Source of the DNA: Nannocystis bainbridge
GTDB taxonomy: Bacteria > Myxococcota_A > Polyangia > Nannocystales > Nannocystaceae
DNA length: 64,000 nt
Direction of reading: 5' to 3'
Assembly (NCBI RefSeq): GCF_028368995.1
Contig: NZ_JAQNDL010000001.1
Span: 4,366,001 to 4,430,000 of the forward strand
Shown here: one piece after another, positions 47,301 through 58,987 of the stretch
Position numbering within the stretch: position 1 is the first letter of the stretch
How the letters are laid out: every line of letters begins with the position of its first letter
Position numbers and translations under genes: made by a program
Notes under the pieces: model-generated
Database searches by the model: none
Seen by the model: the letters and a program-made list of their open reading frames with translations, nothing else
Told to the model about the DNA's origin: nothing

Positions 47301-48239
47301 TCACTTCGGCCGCAGCCCGCGGCGCAGGGCGTCGCGCAGGTCGCGTTCGAACCGCTGCGCCACCTCGGCGTGGGCGACCATGTCGAACCCGTGGAACGCC
47401 CCGGGATAGACGTGCAGCTCGGTCGGCACGCCCGCCTGCAGCAGCCGCTGCGCGTACGCGACGTCCTCGGCGAGGAACAGGTCGAGCGCCCCGACGGCGA
47501 GGTAGGTCGGCGGCAGGCCCGAGAGGTCGCCGGCGCGAGCGGCCGCCGCGTACTGCGAGACGTCCTCGGCGCCCGGCTCACCGCCGAGCAGGGACTTCCA
47601 GCCGAACCGGTTGTCCTCGTTCGTCCACACGAACTCGCCGGCGTGCGGCCGCGGCTCGGCGACGACGGTGCGATCGTCGAGCATCGGATAGACGAGCAGC
47701 TGAAACGCGACCGGGACCTCGCCGCGATCGCGCGCCATCAGCCCGAGCGCCGCCGCCAGCCCGCCGCCGGCGCTCTCGCCCCCGATGGCGATCCGCCGGC
47801 GATCGACGCCGAGCTCTTCGGCCTGCGCGTGCAGCCACTTCAGCGCCGCGTAGCAGTCCTCGATCGCCCCGGGGAACGGGGTCTCGGGCGCGAGCCGATA
47901 ATCGACCGAGACGACCACGCAGCCGAGCGCGCTCGCCAGCGCCTGGTTGCGCGCGGCAGCGATGTGCGGCGAGCCCATCACGTAGCCGCCGCCGTGCATG
48001 TGCAGGTACGCCGGCCCGAGCCCGAGGCGCCGCGGCGGCTCGTAGACGACCACTCGCACCTCGGGCGCGTCCTCGGGTCCGGGCACGGTCCGCTCGGAGG
48101 CGACGAGGTCCCCGAGCGTGTCGCCCGCGGGTGGCATGAGGGCGCGTAGCTGGGGCAGCGACTGGGCGTTCAGCCCAAAGGCCGGCATGGCGCTGAGCAG
48201 CGGGAGCAACTGCGGGTCGACGAGGTGACGTGAGGACAT
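47301..48239 (-). CDS. Alpha/beta hydrolase, hormone-sensitive lipase-like esterase
   Basis: The start at 48239 gives 312 residues. The oxyanion-hole motif is YLHMHGGGYVMG, the nucleophile elbow GGESAGGGLAAALG, and the acid/base residues are expected in AVGALDLFLAED and PGAFHGFDMV. This is the HSL (family IV) carboxylesterase pattern; substrates are short-chain esters in characterised relatives. A repeat-containing 465-base gap lies upstream. Confidence 0.9.
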   Translation of the reverse strand: MSSRHLVDPQLLPLLSAMPAFGLNAQSLPQLRALMPPAGDTLGDLVASERTVPGPEDAPEVRVVVYEPPRRLGLGPAYLHMHGGGYVMGSPHIAAARNQALASALGCVVVSVDYRLAPETPFPGAIEDCYAALKWLHAQAEELGVDRRRIAIGGESAGGGLAAALGLMARDRGEVPVAFQLLVYPMLDDRTVVAEPRPHAGEFVWTNEDNRFGWKSLLGGEPGAEDVSQYAAAARAGDLSGLPPTYLAVGALDLFLAEDVAYAQRLLQAGVPTELHVYPGAFHGFDMVAHAEVAQRFERDLRDALRRGLRPK

Positions 48240-48704
48240 GCGGCGAGGGCCAGTCTGAAGCAAGCGCCGACGAGGGTCCACCCGCCGCTCACGGGTGCGC
48301 TCCCGCTCGCGATCGCCCCGAACGCGAACCCCTCGCGCTCGACATCGCCACCGAACAAGATGTCTGTATAGACATGTTCAAAGGAACATGTCGCAACCCG
48401 ACAAGCCGCTCGCACCGGCGGCCTGCGATCTCGCCGGCCGGCGCGGAGGCGCGCGCAGCGGGCTCGCCCATTTAAAATTTCGGGAGCTCCGGGAAGATCG
48501 CGGAGCCCTGGCGTTGTCGGGGCGACAACCTCGTCATCACCAGCGATCGCGCTGCGAGTCAGGTCCGGGACCTGCGGCTTCGAGGCCGCGGTCCGGGCCA
48601 CGGTCGCGCGCGCGGCCGCGGCCACGTGAACGAACACGAGGTTGGTAACGTGGGCCGCCGCGCAGGCGGCCGAGCGCGCCCAGGCGCGCAGGAGGAGCGG
48701 AGCA
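48240..48704. other. Divergent intergenic region, 465 bases
   Basis: It separates the esterase from the sigma/CHAT locus. Repeat units lie at 48359-48390; a TTTAAAATTT stretch near 48471-48480 is the only AT-rich patch and could be a promoter element. A GGAGG ribosome binding site at 48691 serves the gene at 48705. I see no supported gene here. Confidence 0.55.
48359..48390. repeat. Two-unit palindromic repeat
   Basis: Anchors at 48359, 48373 and 48387: GATGTCT-GTAT-AGACATG and CATGTTC-AAAG-GAACATG, both with perfectly paired inner arms of different sequence. Confidence 0.9.
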
Positions 48705-49361
48705 ATGAAGGTGTCACTCGTCATCCTCGCCGCGTGGTGGTCGGCCCTGCTTGCGCCGATCGAGCCGGTGAAGCCCAAGGTCCCGTCGCCCGTGCCGGTG
48801 AGCCCGAAGGTCCCCTCGACCCATGTCGCGCCGCTGAAGCCGCCGCCGCCGCCGCCGCCGGAGCAGATCGACACCAGCAAGCTGCCGAAGATCAGCCAGG
48901 CGCCGCTGTTCACGTGGAAGCCGGGCAACTACTCGGCCGAATCGCTCAAGCTGCCCGAGGTCATCCCGATGGAGAAGTTCGACGGCTGGCACGGCGGTCC
49001 GAACTGGCCGCACCTCGACCACGCCGTCATCGTCGTCACCGACAACGCCAAGGACTCGCAGCGGTTCATGGCCTTCATGGTCGACCTGCGAGACCAGCGG
49101 GTCGCGGCCATCCGCGACGGCGACAGGCACAAGCATTTCGCCTCGATCGGCCAGACGGTGCCGGGCGACAACAACCATCAACAGGCCGTGCCGCAGTCGA
49201 TCATGTCGCTCGCTGGCAGCGGCGCCGTCATCATCCTGCGCCCGCCGGTGCCCCCGGGTCCGGGAGGGATCCCCGACGACATCACCCGGAGGATCCTCGA
49301 CGCCAGCAACATCGCCGGTCAGGCCGGCCTAGCGATCGCCGGTCAGCTCGGCCGCGGTTGA
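48705..49361 (+). CDS. Pro-rich exported hypothetical protein
   Basis: The start at 48705, with GGAGGAGCGG as ribosome binding site, gives 218 residues. A short hydrophobic leader (VSLVILAAWWSALLAPI) leads into a Pro/Val/Lys-rich segment with a run of seven prolines (about residues 20-52). A globular part follows (YSAESLKLPEVIPMEKFDGW, LDHAVIVVTDNAKDSQRFMA). There is no recognised domain. It ends 41 bases before the sigma-factor gene and probably shares its transcript, which makes it a candidate partner of that system. Confidence 0.7.
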   Translation: MKVSLVILAAWWSALLAPIEPVKPKVPSPVPVSPKVPSTHVAPLKPPPPPPPEQIDTSKLPKISQAPLFTWKPGNYSAESLKLPEVIPMEKFDGWHGGPNWPHLDHAVIVVTDNAKDSQRFMAFMVDLRDQRVAAIRDGDRHKHFASIGQTVPGDNNHQQAVPQSIMSLAGSGAVIILRPPVPPGPGGIPDDITRRILDASNIAGQAGLAIAGQLGRG

Positions 49362-49402
49362 CCGTCGATCCCCTCGCGTGGCATCGTCCGCTGTCGCCAT
49401 TC

Positions 49403-49954
49403 ATGGCCCCGCCGCAAGCCATCGATCCGCCGATCGACGCCGCGGCGGAGTTTCATCGCAGCCTCCGCGCCCACGAGCACGCGCTGCGGGACCTCGCCCT
49501 GCGGCTGTGTCGCAACTCGGCCGACGCCGGCGACCTGCTGCAGGACACCTTCGAGCGGGCGCTCCAGCGTCGCGCGCAGTACCAGCCCGGGACCAACCTG
49601 CGCGCCTGGCTGTGCACGATGCTGCACCACCTCTTCCTCGACCGCTGCCGCGCGCGCGTGCGCGGCCCGGCCCACGCCTCGCTCGACGAGGTCGCCTTGC
49701 CCGCCCCGGAGCCGGCTGCCGAGCCGGCCTGGGCGGCGCTGACCCGCGACGATGTCGTCGCCGCGGTCGAGCGGCTCGAGCCCGACTTCCGCGACGTCTA
49801 TCAGCTTCACAGCCTCGAGGGTGTGCCGTATCAAGAGATCGCCGCGCGCCTGGGGATCCCCAAGGCCACCGTCGGCACCCGCCTCGCCCGGGCCCGTCGC
49901 AAGCTCCGTGACCTGCTGCTGCCGGCCCGCGCCGCCGACGAGAGCCACCCATGA
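49403..49954 (+). CDS. ECF RNA polymerase sigma factor
   Basis: The start at 49403 gives 183 residues. Region 2 includes LCRNSADAGDLLQDTFERAL and LRAWLCTMLHHLFLDRCR. After a Pro/Ala/Glu linker, region 4 has LEPDFRDVYQLHSLEGVPYQ and IAARLGIPKATVGTRLARAR, the HTH that reads the -35 element. The stop codon overlaps the next gene's ATG by four bases, the usual arrangement of ECF sigma and cognate anti-sigma genes. The ECF group is not assigned. Confidence 0.93.
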   Translation: MAPPQAIDPPIDAAAEFHRSLRAHEHALRDLALRLCRNSADAGDLLQDTFERALQRRAQYQPGTNLRAWLCTMLHHLFLDRCRARVRGPAHASLDEVALPAPEPAAEPAWAALTRDDVVAAVERLEPDFRDVYQLHSLEGVPYQEIAARLGIPKATVGTRLARARRKLRDLLLPARAADESHP

Positions 49955-52884
49955 CCTCCCGCTGCGACGACATCGACCGCTACTTCGACGGCGAGCTCGA
50001 GGGCGACGCGCGGGCGACCTTCGAGGTCCACCTCGTCGACTGCGCGCGCTGCCAGCAGCAGCTCCACGTGTTGATGCAGCTGCAGGTCGCGAGCGGGCCC
50101 GAGGCGCCGGCCGCCGCGCCGCCGATCTCGCTGGCCGCGCGCAGACCACGGCGCTGGTGGGCCGCGGCGCCGGTGCTCGCCGCGGCCGCCGCGATCGCCC
50201 TGTACCTGCGCGGGCCGGGCGGCGGGCCCGAGCTCGTGGATGTCCCCAAGGGCATGTCCGAAGGGTCAGCTTCACTCACGCTGACGCCGACGCGCGGCGT
50301 CGAGGCCCGGCTCAGCTTCGGCCCGGCCGACGTCCACCGCGACTACGCCGTCACCCGCGCCGCCGGGCCGATCCAGGGTGAACCGATCCCGCTGAGCGAG
50401 CTCTCGCGGCTCGAGCAGATCGGCGAGCTGCGCGGGCTCGCGGCCGCCCACGCGCTACGCGGCGAGCTCGCGCAAGCCCAGGCGGTGCTGCTGCGGCTCG
50501 AGCCCTCGCCCGATCGCGACAGCGACCTCGCCGCGCTGGCGTTGATGCAGGCCCAGCCCGAGCCCGCGCTCGCGCTCGCCGACGCCGCGCTGGCGGTCGC
50601 GCCGGAGCACTTGCAGGCGCGCTGGAACCGGGCCCTCGCGCTGCGCGACCTCGGCCTCTCGCGCGCCGCCGCGGACGCGCTCGAGCAGCTCGCGGCCGCC
50701 GACACGCCGGCGTGGGGCGCCGAGGCACGGGCCCACGCCGCGGCGCTGCGGCGCGAGCCGGCCGCGCGCGAGCGGCTGTTCGCCGAGGTACAGGCGGCCG
50801 GAGCGGCGTTGATCGATCACGGCGATCCGGTCCCCGAGGCCGCGATCCTCGGCGCGCCGTCGCTGGTGCGCCTCTACTTCTATGACGCCGTGCGCACCGC
50901 CCCGACGCGCGCGCGCCTCGAGTCGTTGCTGCCGCTGGCCGAGCGGCTCGATCGGCTGGCCGGCGGGAATGTCCTTCAGGACATGCTGCAAAAGACAGCC
51001 AGGTCCGAGTTCGCCCGCCGCGGTCCGCTGGCCGAGCGCTACGCCGGGCTCGCGCTCGGTCGCGGCGGCGACGGGCCGGCGCTGGTCGCCGCGGCGCGAG
51101 CGGCCGGGCAACTCGACATCGCTCTCGGGGCGATGGTCCATGCCGGGCAAGCGCGCGCCGATCTGTCCGGCTTCACCAAGCTGGCCGAAAGTACAGGTGA
51201 CCCATGGCTGCGCATGCTGGCCGCGCAGGAGCGGGCCGGCGCGCAGCTCGACGCCGGTGATTACGCGCCCGCCGAGGCGACGCTGACCTCCGCGCAGGCG
51301 CTGTGCGGCCCCGGCCTTGGCTATCGCTGCGCGCGGCTCGAGCTGGCCCACGCCGAGCTGCTGGCGCTGATGCACCGCCTGCCCGAGGCCGCCGCTCCGC
51401 TCGAGGCCGCCGCGCGGCGGGTGACGCAGGACCAGCACTGGGGCGCCGAGACGACCTCCTTGCAGCTGCGGGCCGAGGTCGCTCGCCTGCGCGGCGCCTT
51501 CGGCCTCGCGCGGGCGATCACCGGCGAGACCCTGCTGCGCCTGCCCGAGGCCGAGGTGGCGCGCTGCCGGGCCGAGCGTCACGCGCGGGACGTGCTCGCC
51601 GGTCTTGCGATCGTCGCGCTCGACGTCGCCGGGGCGCGACGCGAGCTGCAGGCCGCGCCGGATTGCCAGCAGCCGCCGTCGCTGGCGCGGCTGTTCGTCC
51701 AGGCCGACCTGACGCGCATGAGCGGCGATGCGCGCGACGTCGAGGCCGTGCTCGTCGGTTTGCAGGCGGTGCGGGCGGGCGGCCTGATGCCCGGCGAGGC
51801 CGCGCTCGCCGATCATATCGAGGGCCGCGCGCGCATCGGCGGCGAGCCCGAGGCCGGCCGCGCCCTGCTGCGCCAGGCGATCGCCGCCGCGCGCGAGCTG
51901 CCGCGCAGCGACCCGCACGCGCTCAAGGCGGTGTCGTTCAGCTACGCCTCGCTGGTGCTCGACGCGGCCGCGCGGGGCGATCACGGCGCGGCGCTGCAAC
52001 TGCTCGCAGAAGAGGTCGGTGCGCCCGCGCCGACATCCTGCGCGCTCGGCCTCGCCGACGATCACGAGCGCAGCTACAGCGTCGCGCTCGGACCCGCCGG
52101 CCCGGCGATCGGCGCTCTCGTCACCCGCGAAGCCCCGGCCCTCGCCGACGAGGCGCGGGTGCCCGAGGCTGCGATCGCGGCGCTGCGGGCCTGCCCCGAG
52201 GTCGCGGTGTTCGCCCGCCCGCCGCTGGCCGGTCGCCCCGGCTTGCTGCCGCCCGAGATCGCCTGGTCGTACCGCGTCGGTCACCAGACTGTTAAGACAT
52301 TGCCAAAAAAGCATGTCCCATCGGACATGCGACTGGTCGTCGCCGACGCGGTCGCGCCGACCTCGCTCGGCCTGCCGCGCCTGTCCCCGTGGACAGGTGA
52401 GATCGACGCCGGCACGCGGGCGCTGACCGGCCCCGCGGCGACGCCGACGCGGGTGCTGCAGGCGCTGCCCGAGGCCGGTGAGATCGAGTTTCACGTCCAC
52501 GGTCTCGTCGACCTCGGAGTGTCGGACGCCTCCTTCCTGGCCCTGACGCCCGAGGCCGACGGCCGCCACGCATTGACGGCCGGGCAGATCCGCGGCGTCG
52601 CCCTGCCGGCGCGGCCGGTCGTGATCCTCGGGGCCTGCCACGCCGGTCAGGTCGCGCCGTACTTGCACGAGGCGTGGAGCTTGCCGAGCGCGTTCCTCGA
52701 GGCCGGCGCGCGGGTCGTCATCGCCTCGCCGGCCCCCGTCGACGACCGCGAGGCCGGCCCGTTCTTCGCCGCCGTGCGAGCGCGGATCCGCGGCGGCGCC
52801 TCGCCGGCGGTCGCCGTCCGCGACGAACGGGTCCAGCGCGGCAGCGCGGCCGACTGGGCCGCCCACGTGCTCGTCTTCGAGTAG
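49951..52884 (+). CDS. Zinc-finger anti-sigma / TPR / CHAT protease fusion
   Basis: The 977-residue protein begins with an anti-sigma zinc-finger: His27-x3-Cys31-x2-Cys34 within FEVHLVDCARCQQQL. One transmembrane segment follows at about 69-86 (WWAAAPVLAAAAAIALYLR). A long helical TPR-like region covers about 140-720. The C-terminal CHAT (caspase-HetF-associated) domain has the catalytic pair in place: His850 in EFHVHG and Cys896 in ILGACHAG. The architecture puts an anti-sigma factor inside and a caspase-like protease outside the membrane on one chain, next to its sigma factor. Proteolytic release of the sigma factor is an inference. Five repeat-family loci are read in frame. Confidence 0.88.
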   Translation: MTSRCDDIDRYFDGELEGDARATFEVHLVDCARCQQQLHVLMQLQVASGPEAPAAAPPISLAARRPRRWWAAAPVLAAAAAIALYLRGPGGGPELVDVPKGMSEGSASLTLTPTRGVEARLSFGPADVHRDYAVTRAAGPIQGEPIPLSELSRLEQIGELRGLAAAHALRGELAQAQAVLLRLEPSPDRDSDLAALALMQAQPEPALALADAALAVAPEHLQARWNRALALRDLGLSRAAADALEQLAAADTPAWGAEARAHAAALRREPAARERLFAEVQAAGAALIDHGDPVPEAAILGAPSLVRLYFYDAVRTAPTRARLESLLPLAERLDRLAGGNVLQDMLQKTARSEFARRGPLAERYAGLALGRGGDGPALVAAARAAGQLDIALGAMVHAGQARADLSGFTKLAESTGDPWLRMLAAQERAGAQLDAGDYAPAEATLTSAQALCGPGLGYRCARLELAHAELLALMHRLPEAAAPLEAAARRVTQDQHWGAETTSLQLRAEVARLRGAFGLARAITGETLLRLPEAEVARCRAERHARDVLAGLAIVALDVAGARRELQAAPDCQQPPSLARLFVQADLTRMSGDARDVEAVLVGLQAVRAGGLMPGEAALADHIEGRARIGGEPEAGRALLRQAIAAARELPRSDPHALKAVSFSYASLVLDAAARGDHGAALQLLAEEVGAPAPTSCALGLADDHERSYSVALGPAGPAIGALVTREAPALADEARVPEAAIAALRACPEVAVFARPPLAGRPGLLPPEIAWSYRVGHQTVKTLPKKHVPSDMRLVVADAVAPTSLGLPRLSPWTGEIDAGTRALTGPAATPTRVLQALPEAGEIEFHVHGLVDLGVSDASFLALTPEADGRHALTAGQIRGVALPARPVVILGACHAGQVAPYLHEAWSLPSAFLEAGARVVIASPAPVDDREAGPFFAAVRARIRGGASPAVAVRDERVQRGSAADWAAHVLVFE
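50239..50270. repeat. Two-unit palindromic repeat in the anti-sigma/CHAT gene
   Basis: Anchors at 50239, 50253 and 50267: GATGTCC-CCAA-GGGCATG and CATGTCC-GAAG-GGTCAGC. They encode VPKGMSEGS just outside the membrane segment. Confidence 0.85.
50968..50999. repeat. Two-unit palindromic repeat in the TPR region
   Basis: Anchors at 50968, 50982 and 50996: AATGTCC-TTCA-GGACATG and CATGCTG-CAAA-AGACAGC. They encode NVLQDMLQKTA in a helix-compatible frame. Confidence 0.8.
52284..52397. repeat. Palindromic repeats before the CHAT domain (three units, then one)
   Basis: Anchors at 52284, 52298, 52312 and 52326 give CCAGACT-GTTA-AGACATT, CATTGCC-AAAA-AAGCATG and CATGTCC-CATC-GGACATG. A separate unit CCTGTCC-CCGT-GGACAGG lies at 52380-52397. 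They encode the linker VGHQTVKTLPKKHVPSDM and nearby residues. Confidence 0.85.
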
Positions 52885-52937
52885 ACGGCCGGCCCGCTGC
52901 GATCCTCCTCCCGCGGAGCGGTGGTACCGTCGCCTCC

Positions 52938-53855
52938 ATGTTCGACCCAGCCGCGTGGCTGCAAGCGACCCGACCGCTGGCCCAGGTCAACCTCGTCGTC
53001 CCGCTGTGGCTCGGGCAGGCGCTGGCCTTCGCGTACGCCGGCGCGTTCTCGCTGCCGACCCTGTACGCCCTGCACATGTTCGCCGCGCTGCTGCTGCTGG
53101 TGATCGTCTTCAGCAACGACTACGCCGACCGCGACAGCGACGCCGCCAACCGCACCTACAACGAGTTCTCCGGCGGCTCGCGGGTGCTGCCCGACGGCCG
53201 TCTGCGCCCCGGCGAGCTGCGCGACGCCGCCTGGCTGGCGCTCGTCGGCCTGTCCGGACTCTCGCTCTACCTGGCCTTGTGGACAGCTCGTCCGTGGACC
53301 CCGGCGTTCGTGGCCGTCGCCGCGCTGCTGGTGTGGGCCTACAACTTCGCCCCGCTGCGCCTCTCGTACCGCGGCGGCGGCGAGGTCGTGCAGGGCCTCG
53401 GCACCGGGGTGGTGCTGCCGCTGCTCGGCTTCTACGTCCAGGCCGGCTCGCTCGCGGCGTTCCCGTGGCTCGCGCTGGCCCCGCTGTTCCTGATCGGCGT
53501 GGTCGGCAACATCCTCACCTCGCTGCCGGATGTCCCTTCGGACAGGGCCACCGACAAGCGCAGCTACGCGGTCCGCCGCGGGCAGTGGGCCGCGCGCCGT
53601 CACAGCCTCGAACTGTTGGTGATGGCCGCGCTGATGGGCGGCCTGGTCGTGCCCGGCCTCGGGATCGTCGGCGTGGCCCTGCTGGCCGCCCCCGCGCTGG
53701 CGCTGGTGGCCGCCGCCGTGCCCCTGCTCGGCAGCGCCGACGCCGAGCAGCGCGACGAGTGCCGCCGCTTCATCCTCCTCACCGCCGGCGCCGGTCACCT
53801 GCAGTGCGTGCTGTGGAGCCTCGCGCTCGTGGTGGTCGGCCTGCTGCGGGCATGA
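52938..53855 (+). CDS. UbiA-family prenyltransferase (MenA-like)
   Basis: The start at 52938 gives 305 residues with about eight membrane segments. The first Asp-rich motif is SNDYADRDSDAANRTYN (about 58-74) and the second DVPSDRATDKRSYAVRRG (about 199-216). These bind prenyl diphosphate through Mg2+. The family attaches prenyl chains to aromatic acceptors, as in menaquinone synthesis; MenA-like is suggested by the NDYxDxxxD form. The second motif's DVPSDRA is encoded by a palindromic repeat unit at 53529-53546. It follows the CHAT gene by 53 bases. Confidence 0.87.
   Translation: MFDPAAWLQATRPLAQVNLVVPLWLGQALAFAYAGAFSLPTLYALHMFAALLLLVIVFSNDYADRDSDAANRTYNEFSGGSRVLPDGRLRPGELRDAAWLALVGLSGLSLYLALWTARPWTPAFVAVAALLVWAYNFAPLRLSYRGGGEVVQGLGTGVVLPLLGFYVQAGSLAAFPWLALAPLFLIGVVGNILTSLPDVPSDRATDKRSYAVRRGQWAARRHSLELLVMAALMGGLVVPGLGIVGVALLAAPALALVAAAVPLLGSADAEQRDECRRFILLTAGAGHLQCVLWSLALVVVGLLRA
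53529..53546. repeat. Palindromic repeat coinciding with a UbiA active-site motif
   Basis: GATGTCC-CTTC-GGACAGG encodes D-V-P-S-D-R of the second Asp-rich motif. Confidence 0.8.
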
Positions 53856-53883
53856 ACCTCGACGCGCGCGCCTTCGTTCATGA

Positions 53884-53957
53884 TATGTCTGAACAGACAT
53901 GTCCCATGGGGAATGCCGTAAAGGACATGTCGTAAAGACAATGTCCCCGAGGACATA
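53884..53957. repeat. Five-unit palindromic repeat array
   Basis: Anchors at 53884, 53898, 53912, 53926, 53940 and 53954 (TATG, CATG, AATG, CATG, AATG, CATA). It fills the 244-base convergent gap between the prenyltransferase and kinase-TPR genes, where no terminator of another kind is evident. Confidence 0.92.
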
Positions 53958-54098
53958 AACGAAGACCGCAGCCGCGGTCGGCAGATCTGCGGCGCTCCGA
54001 CGCCCGTGCCGCGGGCCAGCAGCAGCCTCAGCGCTCGCAGCGGAGGACCGGGTCGCCCGGTGTCCGTGGATCACGCCCCGGTGACGCGTCCTCGCGCC

Positions 54099-57272
<3,174 letters not shown>

Positions 57273-57315
57273 CTTGGCAAACTCTCGCGCACGTGGGAGG
57301 GCGCGCAGGCGCGCG

Positions 57316-57741
57316 TCAGCGCAGCAGGCCGCCGATCCGGCGACTGAGGCGCGCGCGCTCGAAGTCGGCGCGCAGCGACGAGATCCCGAGCGCGTAGATC
57401 GCCCAGAACACCAGGCCGACGCCGAAGCCCGCCAGCGTCGAGCCGAGGATCGGCGCCTCGGCCTGCATCTGTCGCAGCTCGCCCGCGGCCTTCTGCCAAT
57501 TCACGGCGATGAACGCCAGCAGCACCGTCAGCGCCAGCGCCTTGAGCGCGGACAGGCCCGACAGGCGCGGGCGCGGGCCGAGGCCGCCGCGGTCGCCCTC
57601 GAGCAGTTGCATGAGCAAGCCGAGCCATGACGAAAGCATCGGCAGCACCAGCGCGCCCGCGATCCCGCCCAGCCCGGTCACGGCCAGGCGCAGGCGTTCG
57701 GTCGACATCGGGATCTCGGCCGCGAGCTCGGACGGCGCCAC
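57316..57741 (-). CDS. Small integral membrane protein
   Basis: The product has 141 residues (an internal ATG at 57708 is possible). It has three hydrophobic segments: about 20-45 (VTGLGGIAGALVLPMLSSWLG), 67-85 (ALKALALTVLLAFIAVNW) and 103-122 (LAGFGVGLVFWAIYALGI). No family is recognised. It ends 44 bases upstream of the kinase-TPR start and may be co-transcribed. It is divergent from hemF. Confidence 0.7.
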   Translation of the reverse strand: MAPSELAAEIPMSTERLRLAVTGLGGIAGALVLPMLSSWLGLLMQLLEGDRGGLGPRPRLSGLSALKALALTVLLAFIAVNWQKAAGELRQMQAEAPILGSTLAGFGVGLVFWAIYALGISSLRADFERARLSRRIGGLLR

Positions 57742-57805
57742 GGCGTGAGCGTACCGCAGAACGTGCGCGTGCGCGCCTGCCGGGGACGCGGCTTACACTC
57801 GCCGC

Positions 57806-58750
57806 GTGGGGTCCGCGACCAAGTTTCACAGCGAGTTCCAGCGCCGCGCGCACGACGCCGTCACCGAGGTCCAGTCGACCATCTGCGCCGCCGTCGAGGC
57901 CTTCGAGCGTGAGTTCGGCGGCAGCGGGGCGTTCGTCAGCGACGCCTGGGACCGGGCCGGCGGCGGTGGCGGCCTCACGCGGGTGATCCGCGGCGACGTC
58001 ATCGAGAAGGGCGGCGTCAACACCTCGGCCGTGTTCGGCGAGCTCAACCCGCAGTTCGCCAGCCAGCTCGCCGGCACCGGCGCCAACTTCTTCGCCGCCG
58101 GCGTCTCGCTGGTGCTGCACCCGAAGAACCCGTTCGTGCCGACCGTGCACGCCAACTTCCGCTACATCGAGCAGGGCGAGCGGCGGTGGTTCGGCGGCGG
58201 CGCCGACCTGACCCCGTACTACTACTTCCCCGAGGACAAGGCGCACTTCCACGACGTCTGGCGCCGCTTCTGCGAGGCGCACCCGGGCATCGGCGACTAC
58301 CCGCGCTTTCGCGACTGGTGCGATCGTTACTTCTATTTGAAGCACCGCGGCGAGTCGCGCGGCGTCGGCGGGATCTTCTTCGACCACCTGTTCGTCGAGC
58401 CCACGCGCCCCGGCCACGACGACGACCTGCTCCGCTTCATCCGCGACGGCGGCATGCGCTTCCTCGACGCCTGGCTGCCGATCGCGCGCCGACACGCGGC
58501 CACGCCGTACGGCCCGGACGAGCGCCGCTGGCAGGAGCTCCGCCGCGGCCGCTACGTCGAGTTCAACCTCCTCTACGACCGCGGCACCGTGTTCGGCCTC
58601 AAGACCGGCGGCCGCACCGAGTCGATCCTCATGTCGCTGCCGCCGCACGTGCAGTGGGGCTACGCCGAGGAGCCCGCGCCCGGCACGCCCGAAGCCGCCC
58701 TGCTCGCCGAGCTGCGCAAGCCGGACCCGGGCGACGAGCCGAACCCCTGA
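57806..58750 (+). CDS. hemF: Oxygen-dependent coproporphyrinogen III oxidase
   Basis: A GTG start gives 314 residues. The family signature is clear: NPFVPTVHANFRYIEQGERR followed by WFGGGADLTPYYYFPEDKAH, then WCDRYFYLKHRGESRGVGGI and FNLLYDRGTVFGLKTGGR. It converts coproporphyrinogen III to protoporphyrinogen IX using oxygen, in the cytoplasm, and points to aerobic haem synthesis. No other haem gene is adjacent. Confidence 0.96.
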   Translation: MGSATKFHSEFQRRAHDAVTEVQSTICAAVEAFEREFGGSGAFVSDAWDRAGGGGGLTRVIRGDVIEKGGVNTSAVFGELNPQFASQLAGTGANFFAAGVSLVLHPKNPFVPTVHANFRYIEQGERRWFGGGADLTPYYYFPEDKAHFHDVWRRFCEAHPGIGDYPRFRDWCDRYFYLKHRGESRGVGGIFFDHLFVEPTRPGHDDDLLRFIRDGGMRFLDAWLPIARRHAATPYGPDERRWQELRRGRYVEFNLLYDRGTVFGLKTGGRTESILMSLPPHVQWGYAEEPAPGTPEAALLAELRKPDPGDEPNP

Positions 58751-58987
58751 GTCGCGCAGCGACGCAGCCGCGATCGTCTGCACCACGCAGTGCGCGTGGA
58801 TCTCCAGATGCGTCGCGCCGATGCGTCGCGCCGCGCAGAGCGCAGGTGATTCTCACGGGCGCAGACGGCGACCCAGCGCCGATGCGCCGCTGATTTCGCG
58901 GTTTGACGAGCCGATGCGCGCGCTTTGGCGCTGGTCATACGAGTGGATCCACCTGCTCCATTCACGAGAGTTTGCCCTGAGCCAACC

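Noticed and set aside
50455..52866. 803-codon minus-strand frame opposite the CHAT gene
   Set aside because: Antisense shadow; the plus strand has clear zinc-finger and CHAT motifs.
53884..53957. Small coding genes starting at ATGs within repeat arrays
   Set aside because: The recurring CATG anchors create many chance ATGs and short frames with similar peptides such as TCPxGHV; none has an RBS or conservation independent of the repeat.
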